From CAZIZT01 sp964544085 (GTDB lineage: Bacteria; Campylobacterota_A; Desulfurellia; Desulfurellales; Hippeaceae): a stretch of 64,000 nucleotides of DNA. The position numbers were made by a program, and so were the translations under genes. The notes under the pieces are model-generated. The model did no database searches. It was given only the letters and a program-made list of their open reading frames with translations, and was not told the origin of the DNA. This document shows positions 27,993 through 37,062 of the stretch, one piece after another (positions within the stretch are counted from its first letter, which is position 1; every line of letters begins with the position of its first letter). The stretch spans positions 159,710 through 223,709 of the forward strand of contig CAZIZT010000003.1 of the NCBI GenBank assembly GCA_964544085.1, given 5' to 3'.

Positions 27993-29099
27993 TCAGGGCA
28001 GGGGTTTCCCGTAAATCCTGTAGGTTTTGTAGTGCTCCGCATTCATCTTCAGGATTGGTTTGTTGATAGCATCGTTGTCTTCGAGTGTCCAGGAGAGCTC
28101 ACCGCCCCTGCCGCCTCTTTTCTCCACAACCTCAAAGCTTCTGATATACAAAAGCAGGTCGATTCCCATATTTCTGTATTCGGGCAGGACCCCCAGCGTG
28201 ATCAAACGATAGTTATCTATCTTTTTGATAAGGTAGAGTGCTTTCAGGGCGTTAAATACGGTTAATTTTCCGCCCAGGCGTTTGAGCATCTGATTGAAAT
28301 CCGGCACAATAGCGGCAAAACCACATGGTTTGCCATCTATTTCTGCAAAAATAACAAGCTCTTCAGGAACAAGGCTTTTGAAATCCTCTGCAGCGTATCT
28401 AAACTCTTCAAGCGTTGGTGGCACAAAACCCCAGTTGTTTTCCCAGGCTCTGGAGTATAGATAGTGAATCGTTTCAACATCCTTTTCAAAGTTTTTTCTG
28501 GAGAAATTACGCAGTGTAACGGAATGCTTTTTCTGAACGTATGATGCGAGTTTTAGCAATCTTTTTGACGGTTTGTTCGATGTGGATAGGTAGAATGCGT
28601 AGAGATCTTTATCCTTTTTAAATCCAAGGGATTCAAAGAGGTCCATATAGTACTTTCTGTTGTATGGCATCATGAATACGGGTTCTTGGAAAAAACCCTT
28701 TATAAGAATACCGCAGGTGTCGTTCATGGATGGATTCATTGGTCCCCGGATATAGTTCAAACCTGCCTGCTTCAGATGGGTTTCCACAGGTTCGAAAAGG
28801 GCTTTTGCGACGCTCTGGTCATCAATGCTTTCGAAAAATCCAAAGAAACCTACTTTGTCCTTGTGGAATTCGTTATGTCTGCGATTGATAATCGATGCGA
28901 TTCTTCCGACTATCCTCCCGTCTTTATATGCAACAAAAAGTTTCCTTGAAGAGTAGCTGTAGAATGGGTTCTTTTTGGTGTCAATTAGCTTTATCTCTTC
29001 CGATTCAAGTTGTGGAACGTACAATCTGTCGTTTTCGTATATTGCCCTGCCAGCCCTGACAAAGAGCTTTAAATCCTCCGTCTCTTTAACGGAAATCAT
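27993..29099 (-). CDS. GNAT-like acyltransferase, candidate bacterial ceramide synthase
   Basis: A 368-residue soluble protein. The C-terminal half (about 180-345) has a GNAT-like fold with an acyl-CoA loop-like segment [16 protein letters not shown]. The N-terminal half resembles a second acyltransferase-like domain with [17 protein letters not shown]. It is coupled by a four-base overlap to the serine-palmitoyltransferase-like gene read just before it. Bacterial ceramide synthases of the Caulobacter type are GNAT-related proteins of about this size encoded with an SPT, so an N-acyltransferase acting on a sphingoid base is a reasonable hypothesis. An acyltransferase for another amino ketone is the alternative. 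Confidence 0.6.
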   Translation of the reverse strand: MISVKETEDLKLFVRAGRAIYENDRLYVPQLESEEIKLIDTKKNPFYSYSSRKLFVAYKDGRIVGRIASIINRRHNEFHKDKVGFFGFFESIDDQSVAKALFEPVETHLKQAGLNYIRGPMNPSMNDTCGILIKGFFQEPVFMMPYNRKYYMDLFESLGFKKDKDLYAFYLSTSNKPSKRLLKLASYVQKKHSVTLRNFSRKNFEKDVETIHYLYSRAWENNWGFVPPTLEEFRYAAEDFKSLVPEELVIFAEIDGKPCGFAAIVPDFNQMLKRLGGKLTVFNALKALYLIKKIDNYRLITLGVLPEYRNMGIDLLLYIRSFEVVEKRGGRGGELSWTLEDNDAINKPILKMNAEHYKTYRIYGKPLP

Positions 29100-30277
29100 A
29101 TTACCTCTAAAGCTTTGCCAACCTCGTAGAGCTGCTGCAAGGCAAAGTCGATCTGCTCAAAGGTGTGGGTTGCCATAAGGCTTAAGCGAACCAGTGTCTG
29201 ATTGGGCGGAACAGCGGGTGATACAACCGGATTGACAAATATACCTCTGTCAAACAGCATCTTTCTCATCTGCAATACTTTGTCGCTATCCCCTATGATA
29301 AGCGGAATAATGGGTGTACAGCTCGTTCCGGTATTGTAACCCATTTCTTTTACACCCTTTCTCATGCGCTCCGTATTTGCCCACAGCTTTTCTATCAACT
29401 CCGGTTCATTCTCCATTATATCAAGGCTCGCCAGCACGGCGGCTGTGGATGCAGGCGTAATGCTTGCAGAGAATATCAGACTCCTGGCGAAGTGTCTTAG
29501 GTAGTCTATCACGTATGCGTCTGATGCTATGAATCCACCCAGCGATGCGAAGGACTTGCTGAATGTACCCATTATGATATCTACATCGTTTTCCAATCCA
29601 AAATGATTTGCTGTTCCGCGGCCATTTTTCCCGAGCACACCAAAAGAGTGGGCATCGTCAACCATCAGCCGGGCGTTGTACTTCTTCTTGAGTTTTACTA
29701 TTTCTGGGAGGTTGGCTATATCGCCATCCATACTGTAGACACCATCCACCACGATCAATTTGGGTGTTTCAATGTCTATAGAGGATAGCACCCGTTCCAG
29801 TGATGCCATATCGTTGTGGACAAAACGCTTTACCTCGCCAAAAGATAGTCTTGTGCCATCAACAATACTTGCGTGATCGGATTTATCAAGGATGACATAT
29901 TCGCCTTTGCCCATTAAGCCCGCTATTGCTCCGAGGTTTGCCTGGAACCCTGTGCTGAATAGCAGGGCTTTTTCCTTATTGACAAACGCTGCGAGTCTTT
30001 CTTCCAATTCCTGGTGTATATCCAGGGTGCCGTTTAAGAAGCGCGAGCCTGCGCACCCTGTGCCATACTTTTCAATAGCTTTGATAGCAGCTTCTTTTAC
30101 CTTCGGGTGTACCGTTAAACCAAGATAGCTATTCGAACCAAGCATCAGTATCTTTCGTCCGTTTATGATGACTTCTGTGTCCTGCTGGGACGATATGGGT
30201 TGAAAGTAGGGATAAAGACCAAGCTGCTCTAACTCTTTGTATGCCGTAAAAGCTTTACACTTGTCAAATAGATCCAT
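29096..30277 (-). CDS. Serine palmitoyltransferase-like alpha-oxoamine synthase
   Basis: A 393-residue PLP enzyme of the alpha-oxoamine synthase family, which condenses an amino acid with an acyl-CoA. The PLP lysine is Lys241 in [13 protein letters not shown]; His135, Asp208 and His210 fit cofactor contacts. That lysine motif, the start [17 protein letters not shown] and the ending [20 protein letters not shown] closely resemble Sphingobacterium-type serine palmitoyltransferases as I remember them, rather than KBL (GKALGG) or BioF. ATG at 30277 follows GAGGGGG. A coupled GNAT-like gene follows. It would make 3-keto-sphinganine; the substrate choice is inferred, and KBL-like activity remains possible. 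Confidence 0.75.
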   Translation of the reverse strand: MDLFDKCKAFTAYKELEQLGLYPYFQPISSQQDTEVIINGRKILMLGSNSYLGLTVHPKVKEAAIKAIEKYGTGCAGSRFLNGTLDIHQELEERLAAFVNKEKALLFSTGFQANLGAIAGLMGKGEYVILDKSDHASIVDGTRLSFGEVKRFVHNDMASLERVLSSIDIETPKLIVVDGVYSMDGDIANLPEIVKLKKKYNARLMVDDAHSFGVLGKNGRGTANHFGLENDVDIIMGTFSKSFASLGGFIASDAYVIDYLRHFARSLIFSASITPASTAAVLASLDIMENEPELIEKLWANTERMRKGVKEMGYNTGTSCTPIIPLIIGDSDKVLQMRKMLFDRGIFVNPVVSPAVPPNQTLVRLSLMATHTFEQIDFALQQLYEVGKALEVI

Positions 30278-30302
30278 GCGCCCCCTCTTTTGCATAAGAT
30301 GC

Positions 30303-30336
30303 TTTAGTTTTTATACTAAAACACGTTGTATGTCAA
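30303..30336 (-). promoter_or_regulatory. Promoter with overlapping inverted repeat for the SPT-like gene
   Basis: Read leftward, TTGACA (30336-30331) is followed after 15 bases by TATAAA (30315-30310). An inverted repeat, TTTAGT/ACTAAA (30303-30308, 30315-30320), overlaps the -10 box, which suits a repressor site. The spacer is a little short, so confidence is moderate. Confidence 0.45.
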
Positions 30337-30406
30337 GCGTTGCCTGATTGTTAATATCAGAAAAGCCCGTTTCAAATGGAGTTTTACTGCAAACGCTGTG
30401 TCCGAT

Positions 30407-32479
30407 TTATTTAAGAATCGTTCCTATCCATTCTGGCTGTCTGTATCTACTGAGTGTTTTCTGCCATACCCTGTCCGTTAACCTCTTTTGCATCTTAACC
30501 TTGAATTCGTAGTAGGTGAATGCTGCCCCTGCGCATACCCTTGATCCGTTTTTGTCTTTGATGTGCAGGTAGATGTAGGCTGGGTTACCGATGGCTTCCT
30601 CGACTACACTGTTTGTTTGAGGTGATGTGTGTACATCGGCGACAATTGCCATGCGTGAATCTGTTGCACTGGTTAATAGTTTATTGAGTTGTTGTGGCAG
30701 CGTTCTTATCCGCTTTATGGTGTTACCGAAACCAGCAATATAACTGCACTCCCTTCCACTCAACCTTTTGCCTTCTATCTCGTGATTGCTTATCTTTATT
30801 AGTTCGCCGAGAAGATCCTCGAATTCGTTGATCTTTTGCATCAGTGAACCATTCTGACCCACCAGACATTTGAGTTTTTCCATCAACATAATCAGGCTGA
30901 AGTAGTAATTTGGGTAGGGCTCAACATAACCGCAAAGCTCTTTTGTGAACAGTGGTTTACTTGGCATGGCAGCTTTCATCATCAGTGTGTAGCTCTGCTT
31001 TGCATACAGGATTGTATCGTGCCTTAGTTCAACCCAGCTACCCAGTGCACTTTGCAGTTTCTTGTAACCATAAAGGGTTGAATCAAACGGTTTTAAGCCT
31101 ATTTGGTTGCTGGTAAGTAGCTGTTCAATTGCATTGAACCAGAGCCAATATAGGCTACCGGTTAACGTATGCATCTTTCTTGATTTAAACCACATCTTTA
31201 GGGCGTTTAAATTCTCGATGTATTTTTCGTAACTTGAGTTCTCTGTACGGTTAAGTATATCTAAAGCCAGCTTACTGCCAAGAGCTGCCATTACATCCAG
31301 ACCCATCGGTAGAACCCGCACACAACCCACCTCCGGTATGCAACCGAGGGTAAACGGATGGTCCTTACCCAGAAAACGTCCTACCCTGTCGAAAACCAGA
31401 TTCTGGAAGATGTACGAATCGGGAACGAAGCGCTGTCCTATAAGACGGAATCCCTTTGTCGTTTTTGTAAAATCGCCATCCTCTTTAAATGCTGCACCAG
31501 AAAGTATCCTCGGGGAGCGCAACCTCATGGCAAGCTCTATGAAACGCGTGAGCTTCTTTTTGTTATTTAGCTGATCGGGCGAATCCAGGTTACCGTAGAT
31601 GGGTTTGAGTATGCGCATGTACTCGGCTGGTGTTAAATCGTCGCTATCTCCCGATATTAGCCTGGTCTGGGAGTATATGCGTCTGTAAAGCTGCGTCAGA
31701 TCAGGATGCTTGTAGAGTGTATATACCATCAGCAATGCTTGAAGTGTCATTAATCGACCATCGTGTATGGCCTGGGCTGACTTGCCAGGTTTTAACATGA
31801 AAGCCCTGCGCCCATAAAACATCATGGCAAGGAAGTATCGCTTCAGCGTTTCCGTTCGTGTGTAATGACCGCGTGGAATGTACTGGGAGTAATCATCGTA
31901 GGCATAAGGCGTTTTATAGAGGGAAGGGTGCTTGATATAGCTCAGGAGAACGCGAAACTCAAGCCCTTTGTGTTGTTTTATCAGGGTTAATTCCCTGTTT
32001 ACTGCACTCTTCACAATGGAGGGTATCTTGAAGGTTGGGTCAAGTAGCTTTAAAGCTGTGCTGAAGAATGCCACATTTGATCTGGAGAGTTGTTTTATCA
32101 ACTTGTCCTGGGATTGCTGATAGATGCTTAGGCTTGCCTTTAACATTCCTTTTGTGAAACGCTTTAGTTCTGGATAGAGTGTTTTTGTCTCGACGAGTCT
32201 TATAGAGTAGTCGGTAATCAAATGTGCAGTATCGGCAACAGCATCTGTTGTAATGAATACGGGAATATTCTGTTGTGTGAGCTTTTCATATATTTCCACA
32301 ACAGATGATGCGTGGGATCTGGTTTCTACAAAGCCATGTTTTATGAGAAAGGCTTTTTGTTGCTCGCTGATATGCAGCCTCTCTAAATTGGCAATCGATC
32401 CGGAATAGGCAGCGCAAACTATCAAAATATGTAACGGGATGTATAGGGCAAGGATCTTTATTGGCAGTGATTTGTTCAT
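30407..32479 (-). CDS. Exported DUF3160 family protein
   Basis: A 690-residue protein with an N-terminal signal peptide (about 1-25). The segment YSQYIPRGHYTRTETLKRYFLAMMFYGR is, in my memory, the hallmark of DUF3160, a family of large exported proteins of unknown function. The body is mainly helical, and the C-terminus carries a beta-rich domain (about 600-690) with VADVHTSP and YIYLHIKDKNG. AAGGAGGTT precedes ATG but can pair with an upstream arm (32511-32521). No enzymatic motif is recognised. It stands alone between the SPT-like gene and the cupin. Confidence 0.7.
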   Translation of the reverse strand: MNKSLPIKILALYIPLHILIVCAAYSGSIANLERLHISEQQKAFLIKHGFVETRSHASSVVEIYEKLTQQNIPVFITTDAVADTAHLITDYSIRLVETKTLYPELKRFTKGMLKASLSIYQQSQDKLIKQLSRSNVAFFSTALKLLDPTFKIPSIVKSAVNRELTLIKQHKGLEFRVLLSYIKHPSLYKTPYAYDDYSQYIPRGHYTRTETLKRYFLAMMFYGRRAFMLKPGKSAQAIHDGRLMTLQALLMVYTLYKHPDLTQLYRRIYSQTRLISGDSDDLTPAEYMRILKPIYGNLDSPDQLNNKKKLTRFIELAMRLRSPRILSGAAFKEDGDFTKTTKGFRLIGQRFVPDSYIFQNLVFDRVGRFLGKDHPFTLGCIPEVGCVRVLPMGLDVMAALGSKLALDILNRTENSSYEKYIENLNALKMWFKSRKMHTLTGSLYWLWFNAIEQLLTSNQIGLKPFDSTLYGYKKLQSALGSWVELRHDTILYAKQSYTLMMKAAMPSKPLFTKELCGYVEPYPNYYFSLIMLMEKLKCLVGQNGSLMQKINEFEDLLGELIKISNHEIEGKRLSGRECSYIAGFGNTIKRIRTLPQQLNKLLTSATDSRMAIVADVHTSPQTNSVVEEAIGNPAYIYLHIKDKNGSRVCAGAAFTYYEFKVKMQKRLTDRVWQKTLSRYRQPEWIGTILK

Positions 32480-32482
32480 GCT

Positions 32483-32521
32483 AACCTCCTTTTTTATGTT
32501 CTTTTAGTGGAAAGGGAGGTT
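32483..32521 (-). promoter_or_regulatory. Leader hairpin covering the DUF3160 ribosome binding site
   Basis: In the leftward mRNA, AACCTCCCTTT (32521-32511) can pair with AAAGGAGGTT (32492-32483), ten pairs with one bulged C and an 18-base loop. The 3' arm is the ribosome binding site, four bases from ATG at 32479. This would be a translational switch if the stem forms. The rest of the 222-base gap is AT-rich, with a further loose inverted repeat (GTAAGA/TCTTAC) near 32590-32635. Confidence 0.5.
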
Positions 32522-32701
32522 TTTGTCAATCCATTGAGTGTTTTTATGCAACTACTATATAAACGAGACAGAAAGGAGACAAACCGAGTAAGATGCAATA
32601 CCTTATTTTATGCTTTGTCTTACGAATAGATAGGTAAACACAAAACAAATATAATAGCTATTTTTATGGGTATTTGAAATAAGCTTCAAAAGGCAGTTTT
32701 T

Positions 32702-33022
32702 CTACATGAAATCCTCTCTTGGCGGTGAGAATACCTCCACTATCAATGACTTCTCAAGCGCCTCTGCCGAGTGTTCAACACCTGATGGTATACACCAGCT
32801 ATCACCTGTCTGTGCAATAATCTCCTCATTATCGACCACAAATTTCAGTTTGCCCTTTATCAGGTATCCTATCTGTTCGTGAGGGTGGCTATGCGTATCC
32901 ACCTTTGCACCCTTCTTCAGCTCGAATGCGCTCATTAACATTCTCTCCCCGTAGGTCAGGGTTCTTTGTTCGACACCTTCAGCAAGGATGCGTGTCTTCG
33001 TTTCGCTCCATCTTCTAAACAC
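32702..33022 (-). CDS. Small cupin-domain protein
   Basis: A 106-residue single cupin. Motif 1, VDTHSHPHEQIGYLIKGKL, gives three histidines and a glutamine/glutamate position, and motif 2, GDSWCIPSGVEHSAEAL, gives the last histidine, so metal binding is likely. Such small cupins act as isomerases, dioxygenases or binding proteins. It lies 11 bases after the aldehyde oxidoreductase stop on the same strand and may belong to that operon. No substrate can be assigned. Confidence 0.8.
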   Translation of the reverse strand: MFRRWSETKTRILAEGVEQRTLTYGERMLMSAFELKKGAKVDTHSHPHEQIGYLIKGKLKFVVDNEEIIAQTGDSWCIPSGVEHSAEALEKSLIVEVFSPPREDFM

Positions 33023-33033
33023 TGTTTTCCTCC

Positions 33034-34815
33034 TTAATCATGACTGGCTTTTTTGTACAGGGCTATGTCTTCTTCAACCCATTTCCTGAATAGCTCTATT
33101 GCCCTTTCGAACTCTTCCTTTGAGAGTTTTCCATTTGAGGTAACAACATTGAGGAGTTTTTCGGGTAGCTTCAGCTCCTCGAACCTGAATCCGCAGGCAA
33201 TCTTGTATGAGTACTTCATCCCGTGTATCTTACGTGCGATCTTGTAAAGCTCTTCGTCGTTGTCAGAACGGATGTTCATGTATTGGAGCATCTGCGGTAT
33301 AAGCTCCTTTTCGCGGTAGATGTGTCGGGAGAATAGACAGCCTGCCAGGCTTGTGAAAATTATTCTCCAGATACCCTCCCTATAGAGCTCTTCCATTCTT
33401 TCTTCAAGTGGTGTTTCGTTGTTTTTGAGCCTTTCGTCTATGGAGTAACCTGCATTACCGAGATGTGAGTGACGGGTATCTGTGGCATATCCTATAAAAG
33501 TCATAATGCCCGTCAGATAGCCAGGAGCTTCGTTTTTGTTAAACACGATGGCGAAATCCTCACCACCGTACTTTCTGCTTGCGTGGTAGGCACCATGTTC
33601 AAGGTCTCTATAGAACTCATTTTCGCCTTTGGATATTCTCTCAAGTACCCTAAGATAGGTCTCACCGTCGCCAAAACTCAGAATTTCACCGTTTGTGTGC
33701 TTTTCGTTTATAATGCCGCGTTGAAAGGCTTCTGTTGCCCACGCCAACGTCACACCCATGCTAATAACATCCCATCCTTCCCTTTCAACCCTGTGTAACA
33801 GTTTCAGCACCATATCGGAGGAGTTTATGGAGAGGTTGGATCCAAAAGCATACAGCGGTTCATGATCGTAAGAGACCCGCTTTGTTTTGTACATGTGGTG
33901 TTCTTTTTCAAAAAGTTCTCTTACATCTCCCAGATGAATGCAACCTACCTGACATCCTGCACAGGCAATCTTCTGTGCAAGGTGCTTATCCGCCATTGCC
34001 TCTCCAGAGATGAGTGGCGCTGATTCGAAGAAACCCTGGGAATAGTTTCTGGTTGGCAGGCCATGGATATTGCTTAGAGGTATCACATTTGCAGCTGTGC
34101 CAAGATCGTGATATTTGCGCATCAGTTCGGATGCTGTGACCTTTTTGTATAACTTTGAGTAGAGTGTTACGTACTTTCCTTTGGGCATATTCAGATAGTT
34201 GTCGCCAGATATAACTATCCCTTTGATGTTTTTTGCACCCATTACAGCGCCTATACCCAATCTTCCAAAATGACGTGACGCATCAACACTGATACAGGCT
34301 ATAGGGGATAGCCTCTCCCCTGCCGGTCCTATTCTCATCACGCTGATGAGTCTGCCTTTTTTGCCATATCTGTCCAGCAATATGCGGCGTACCGCAGTGG
34401 CACTCATACCCTTGAGGGAGTCGCATCTGACTATATCGACCTTATCGTTTTCTATCACTATGTATGAAAACTTTTCCGCTTTTCCTCTGATTCTCAGCAC
34501 ATGGAAACCTGCCTGATACATGGCTAAACCCAGATTGCCACCTGCGTGTGATTCGCCGAAATCGCCTGTAAGTGGGGATTTAAATGTGGCTATGGTCTTT
34601 GTGATCACCGGGTAGTGGTTGTTGAGTGGTCCAATCGCAAATATAAGCGCGTTTTGCTCGGATAGTGGATCCGTCTGGGGTGGAACACTCTCAACGAGCA
34701 GCCTTGTGGCAACCCCGGCTCCCCCTATCCAGTCTTCAAAGTATTTTGTAACATCAACCTTTTTCACCGTTTCTTGGCTCAAATCTATATCCAGCATAAA
34801 GAATTTGTTAGCCAT
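33034..34815 (-). CDS. Aldehyde:ferredoxin oxidoreductase (tungsto/molybdopterin enzyme)
   Basis: A 593-residue enzyme that oxidises aldehydes to acids with ferredoxin, or the reverse. The 4Fe-4S ligands are Cys285, Cys288, Cys292 and Cys493, closely matching the positions recalled for Pyrococcus AOR. The N-terminal domain (1-205) has the tungstopterin-binding pattern GGAGVATRLL and AGGNLGLAMYQAGF. The chosen start has GGAGGTGG upstream and overlaps the ferredoxin gene by eight bases; an ATG five codons upstream would precede that site. With its own four-cluster ferredoxin, it points to anaerobic amino acid or aldehyde metabolism. Confidence 0.93.
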   Translation of the reverse strand: MANKFFMLDIDLSQETVKKVDVTKYFEDWIGGAGVATRLLVESVPPQTDPLSEQNALIFAIGPLNNHYPVITKTIATFKSPLTGDFGESHAGGNLGLAMYQAGFHVLRIRGKAEKFSYIVIENDKVDIVRCDSLKGMSATAVRRILLDRYGKKGRLISVMRIGPAGERLSPIACISVDASRHFGRLGIGAVMGAKNIKGIVISGDNYLNMPKGKYVTLYSKLYKKVTASELMRKYHDLGTAANVIPLSNIHGLPTRNYSQGFFESAPLISGEAMADKHLAQKIACAGCQVGCIHLGDVRELFEKEHHMYKTKRVSYDHEPLYAFGSNLSINSSDMVLKLLHRVEREGWDVISMGVTLAWATEAFQRGIINEKHTNGEILSFGDGETYLRVLERISKGENEFYRDLEHGAYHASRKYGGEDFAIVFNKNEAPGYLTGIMTFIGYATDTRHSHLGNAGYSIDERLKNNETPLEERMEELYREGIWRIIFTSLAGCLFSRHIYREKELIPQMLQYMNIRSDNDEELYKIARKIHGMKYSYKIACGFRFEELKLPEKLLNVVTSNGKLSKEEFERAIELFRKWVEEDIALYKKASHD

Positions 34816-35221
34816 TTTCCACCTCCACAAGTTTCAAGACGTCATTGGGACAGTAGTTAACACACACGCCGCAATGATAGCAGACAAGCGGTATCTGTTT
34901 CGTTTTGTCCCAGACCAGTGAGGCGGTCGCACATGCTTTCACACACTCCTGACAGTGGATACATTTTTCAGCGTCAAACTCAACCCCCCCACCTTTCCTT
35001 TTTGTAAGCGCCTCTGTAGGGCAGCTTTCAGCACACTCGGGTTGTTGGCATGCATAGCAGATACGTATGGAGAATGCCCCTTCCTCATCTGGATAGGGCC
35101 TAACCGTTAGCCTGGCAAGTGCGGTTGTTAGTGCCTTTGACCATGTTCGTGAACATGCCATCATGCAGCTCAGACAACCAATACACTGATCCCTATTTAT
35201 CACCTTAAGCACCTTTGCCAT
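34808..35221 (-). CDS. Four-cluster 4Fe-4S ferredoxin, partner of the aldehyde oxidoreductase
   Basis: A 137-residue iron-sulfur protein with four cysteine clusters: CIGCLSCMMAC, CYACQQPECAESCP, CIHCQECVKAC and CYHCGVCVNYCP. It fits the polyferredoxin subunit found beside WOR/AOR-type enzymes and would carry electrons from aldehyde oxidation. GGAGGT lies seven bases before ATG 35221; an in-frame ATG at 35236 would place this site inside the gene. It opens the operon ferredoxin-AOR-cupin, divergent from mraZ. Confidence 0.9.
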   Translation of the reverse strand: MAKVLKVINRDQCIGCLSCMMACSRTWSKALTTALARLTVRPYPDEEGAFSIRICYACQQPECAESCPTEALTKRKGGGVEFDAEKCIHCQECVKACATASLVWDKTKQIPLVCYHCGVCVNYCPNDVLKLVEVENG

Positions 35222-35350
35222 CTTCTCTACCTCCATAAATAGAACTCAAACAGCGATCCATTTTCGTGGTGCTCTTTATTACTTTAGGGCTTTTTCCTTA
35301 TATGACAACCCTTTTTGCGGTTGATTGCAGTTTGTGTGTAACTTTTTCGC

Positions 35351-35405
35351 TTGACATCCGATATAACAATAGGATAAAAGTGGTGAAAAGTGGGTGTTAG
35401 TGGAT
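35351..35405 (+). promoter_or_regulatory. mraZ promoter with three MraZ-box-like repeats
   Basis: TTGACA (35351-35356) with GATAAAA about 16-17 bases later forms a sigma-70-type promoter. Downstream, TGGTG (35381), TGGGT (35391) and TGGAT (35401) recur at exact ten-base steps, matching the TGGGN-N5 repeat pattern bound by MraZ. The last repeat runs into the mraZ ATG at 35404. MraZ would therefore repress its own operon. Confidence 0.7.
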
Positions 35406-35847
35406 GTTTAGAGGCAGATTTGAGTACTCCTTGGATGATAAGGGGAGGGTGAAGATACCTCCTAAATTCAAAGAGCTTCTAAGGGGCAGGAATATCAACA
35501 CGCTTGTAATGACGATTTTCGACGATTGTATCTATGCATATCCGCACGATGTGTGGGAGGAACTGGAGAAGAAGGCTGTTAATCTGCCTCTAACAAATAA
35601 AGCGGCCCGCAGATTCAAACGCATGTTCTTCTCGTCCGCGCAGGATGTGAATATCGACCGCCAGGGCAGGGTACTTATCCCTCAGGTGCTCAGAGAGGAT
35701 GCTGCAATAGAGAAGGATGTTGTGGTGCTGGGCAATCTGGACCACATCGAGTTCTGGTCCAAGGAGCGCTGGGAGGAGGAATCCAGAGCCCTGCGTTCTG
35801 ATGAGGAAGAGCTTGTAAGTCAGATTGAAGAGCTTGGTATCTTCTGA
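35404..35847 (+). CDS. mraZ: Transcriptional regulator MraZ
   Basis: A 147-residue protein made of two AbrB-like MraZ repeats. The first opens FRGRFEYSLDDKGRVKIPP and the second is VNIDRQGRVLIPQVLRE. It forms a ring and represses the dcw cluster by binding repeats before its own start. Three candidate boxes lie at 35381-35405. Its stop overlaps the rsmH start by one base. Confidence 0.96.
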   Translation: MFRGRFEYSLDDKGRVKIPPKFKELLRGRNINTLVMTIFDDCIYAYPHDVWEELEKKAVNLPLTNKAARRFKRMFFSSAQDVNIDRQGRVLIPQVLREDAAIEKDVVVLGNLDHIEFWSKERWEEESRALRSDEEELVSQIEELGIF

Positions 35848-36722
35848 TGAAGCATAAGAGCGTACTGCTGAATGAGACGATTTTCGCTATCTCTCCCAGA
35901 AGTGGAGGTGTCTATCTGGACATGACACTTGGGGCTGGTGGACATACGCGAAAGCTGCTTGAGCTTTCCTCGCCCGATGGTGTGGTTATTGCCTTTGATA
36001 AGGATAAAGCTGCAATAAAGAATGCCCAAAAAACGCTGAAGGAAGAATACGGAGAGAGACTGGTATTGATTCATGACGACTTTGCAAATTGTACGGAGCA
36101 TCTGGAGAAGCTCGGTTATGAAAGTGTAGACGGTGTTGTAATGGATTTAGGTGTCTCTTTGGATCAGCTTACATCGAAAGAGAGGGGCTTCTCCTTCATG
36201 GTCGATGGTCCGCTGGATATGAGGATGGACAAAAGTAAACCGTTAACTGCTCAAAGAATAGTAAACACGTGGGATGAAAACGAACTTGCTAACCTGCTTA
36301 AGCTGTACGGAGAAGAGCGGTTTGCCAGCAGGATTGCAAGGAACATTGTCAGGCACAGACCCATAACAACTACGCGCCAGCTTGCTGAGATAGTGGAGAA
36401 GAGTGTGCCGAGAAACTTTTATCGACGTATCCATCCTGCAACGCGCACCTTCCAGGCTTTGAGAATAGTGGTAAACGACGAGCTGGAGAGTCTTCAAAAG
36501 GGTCTCAAAAACGCCATAGAACTATTGAAAAAAAGCGGTGTTATCTGTGTGATTTCGTTTCACTCGCTGGAGGACAGAATCGTGAAAAACATCTTCAGAG
36601 ACATGAAAAACAGGGGTGTTCTCAGGCTATTGAACCGAAAACCCATAAGGCCATCTCGAGAGGAGATTGAAGCCAACAGAAGGGCGCGTAGCGCAAAGCT
36701 CAGATGTGCTGTTAAAAATTAA
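35847..36722 (+). CDS. rsmH: 16S rRNA m4C1402 methyltransferase
   Basis: A 291-residue SAM-dependent methyltransferase (MraW). The SAM motif is YLDMTLGAGGHTRKLLE, with GVVMDLGVS and the later segments RGFSFMVDGPLDMRMD and CVISFHSLEDRIVKNIF diagnostic. It methylates C1402 of 16S rRNA. It is second in the dcw cluster, one base overlapping mraZ. Confidence 0.97.
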   Translation: MKHKSVLLNETIFAISPRSGGVYLDMTLGAGGHTRKLLELSSPDGVVIAFDKDKAAIKNAQKTLKEEYGERLVLIHDDFANCTEHLEKLGYESVDGVVMDLGVSLDQLTSKERGFSFMVDGPLDMRMDKSKPLTAQRIVNTWDENELANLLKLYGEERFASRIARNIVRHRPITTTRQLAEIVEKSVPRNFYRRIHPATRTFQALRIVVNDELESLQKGLKNAIELLKKSGVICVISFHSLEDRIVKNIFRDMKNRGVLRLLNRKPIRPSREEIEANRRARSAKLRCAVKN

Positions 36723-36738
36723 CGTGCGGTGGTGAACT

Positions 36739-37062
36739 ATGATGGATTATGCTCACGTGACAGATGCGAAGGCTCAAGGCAGGGCGAAAGAAGATGTCAG
36801 ACCGCTTGCTATCTGGGTGCCATCGTCAATGCTCATCATGGTAATTGTTATTGGTTTGGTTGTGTGCTGTCTTGGTTATCAGAATATGACCATTGCTCGT
36901 ATGGAGCACGCGATTAATATGAAGAAAAGCAGGATAGAGAAACTCTCTACAACTGAAGAGATATTGCTTGTTGAGAGAGCCAAACTTTTCAACTCCCGAC
37001 GTCTGTTGAGAGAGGCTACCGGTCTGGAAGTAGCCAAAAGCATACAAGTGTCGTCACATTGA
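36739..37062 (+). CDS. ftsL: Cell division protein FtsL-like
   Basis: A 107-residue single-pass membrane protein. A transmembrane helix lies at about residues 28-47, followed by a short coiled coil and the periplasmic stretch LLREATGLEVAKSI typical of FtsL. It sits between rsmH and ftsI, the usual FtsL place. FtsL forms a complex with FtsB and FtsQ that activates FtsW/FtsI. Two ATG codons are adjacent; either fits the upstream GGTGGTGA. Sequence alone is weak; position makes the call. Confidence 0.8.
   Translation: MMDYAHVTDAKAQGRAKEDVRPLAIWVPSSMLIMVIVIGLVVCCLGYQNMTIARMEHAINMKKSRIEKLSTTEEILLVERAKLFNSRRLLREATGLEVAKSIQVSSH

Noticed and set aside
29096..30277. 2-amino-3-ketobutyrate CoA ligase or BioF
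   Set aside because: No threonine dehydrogenase or biotin genes nearby, and the PLP lysine motif is of the SPT type; kept only as an alternative.
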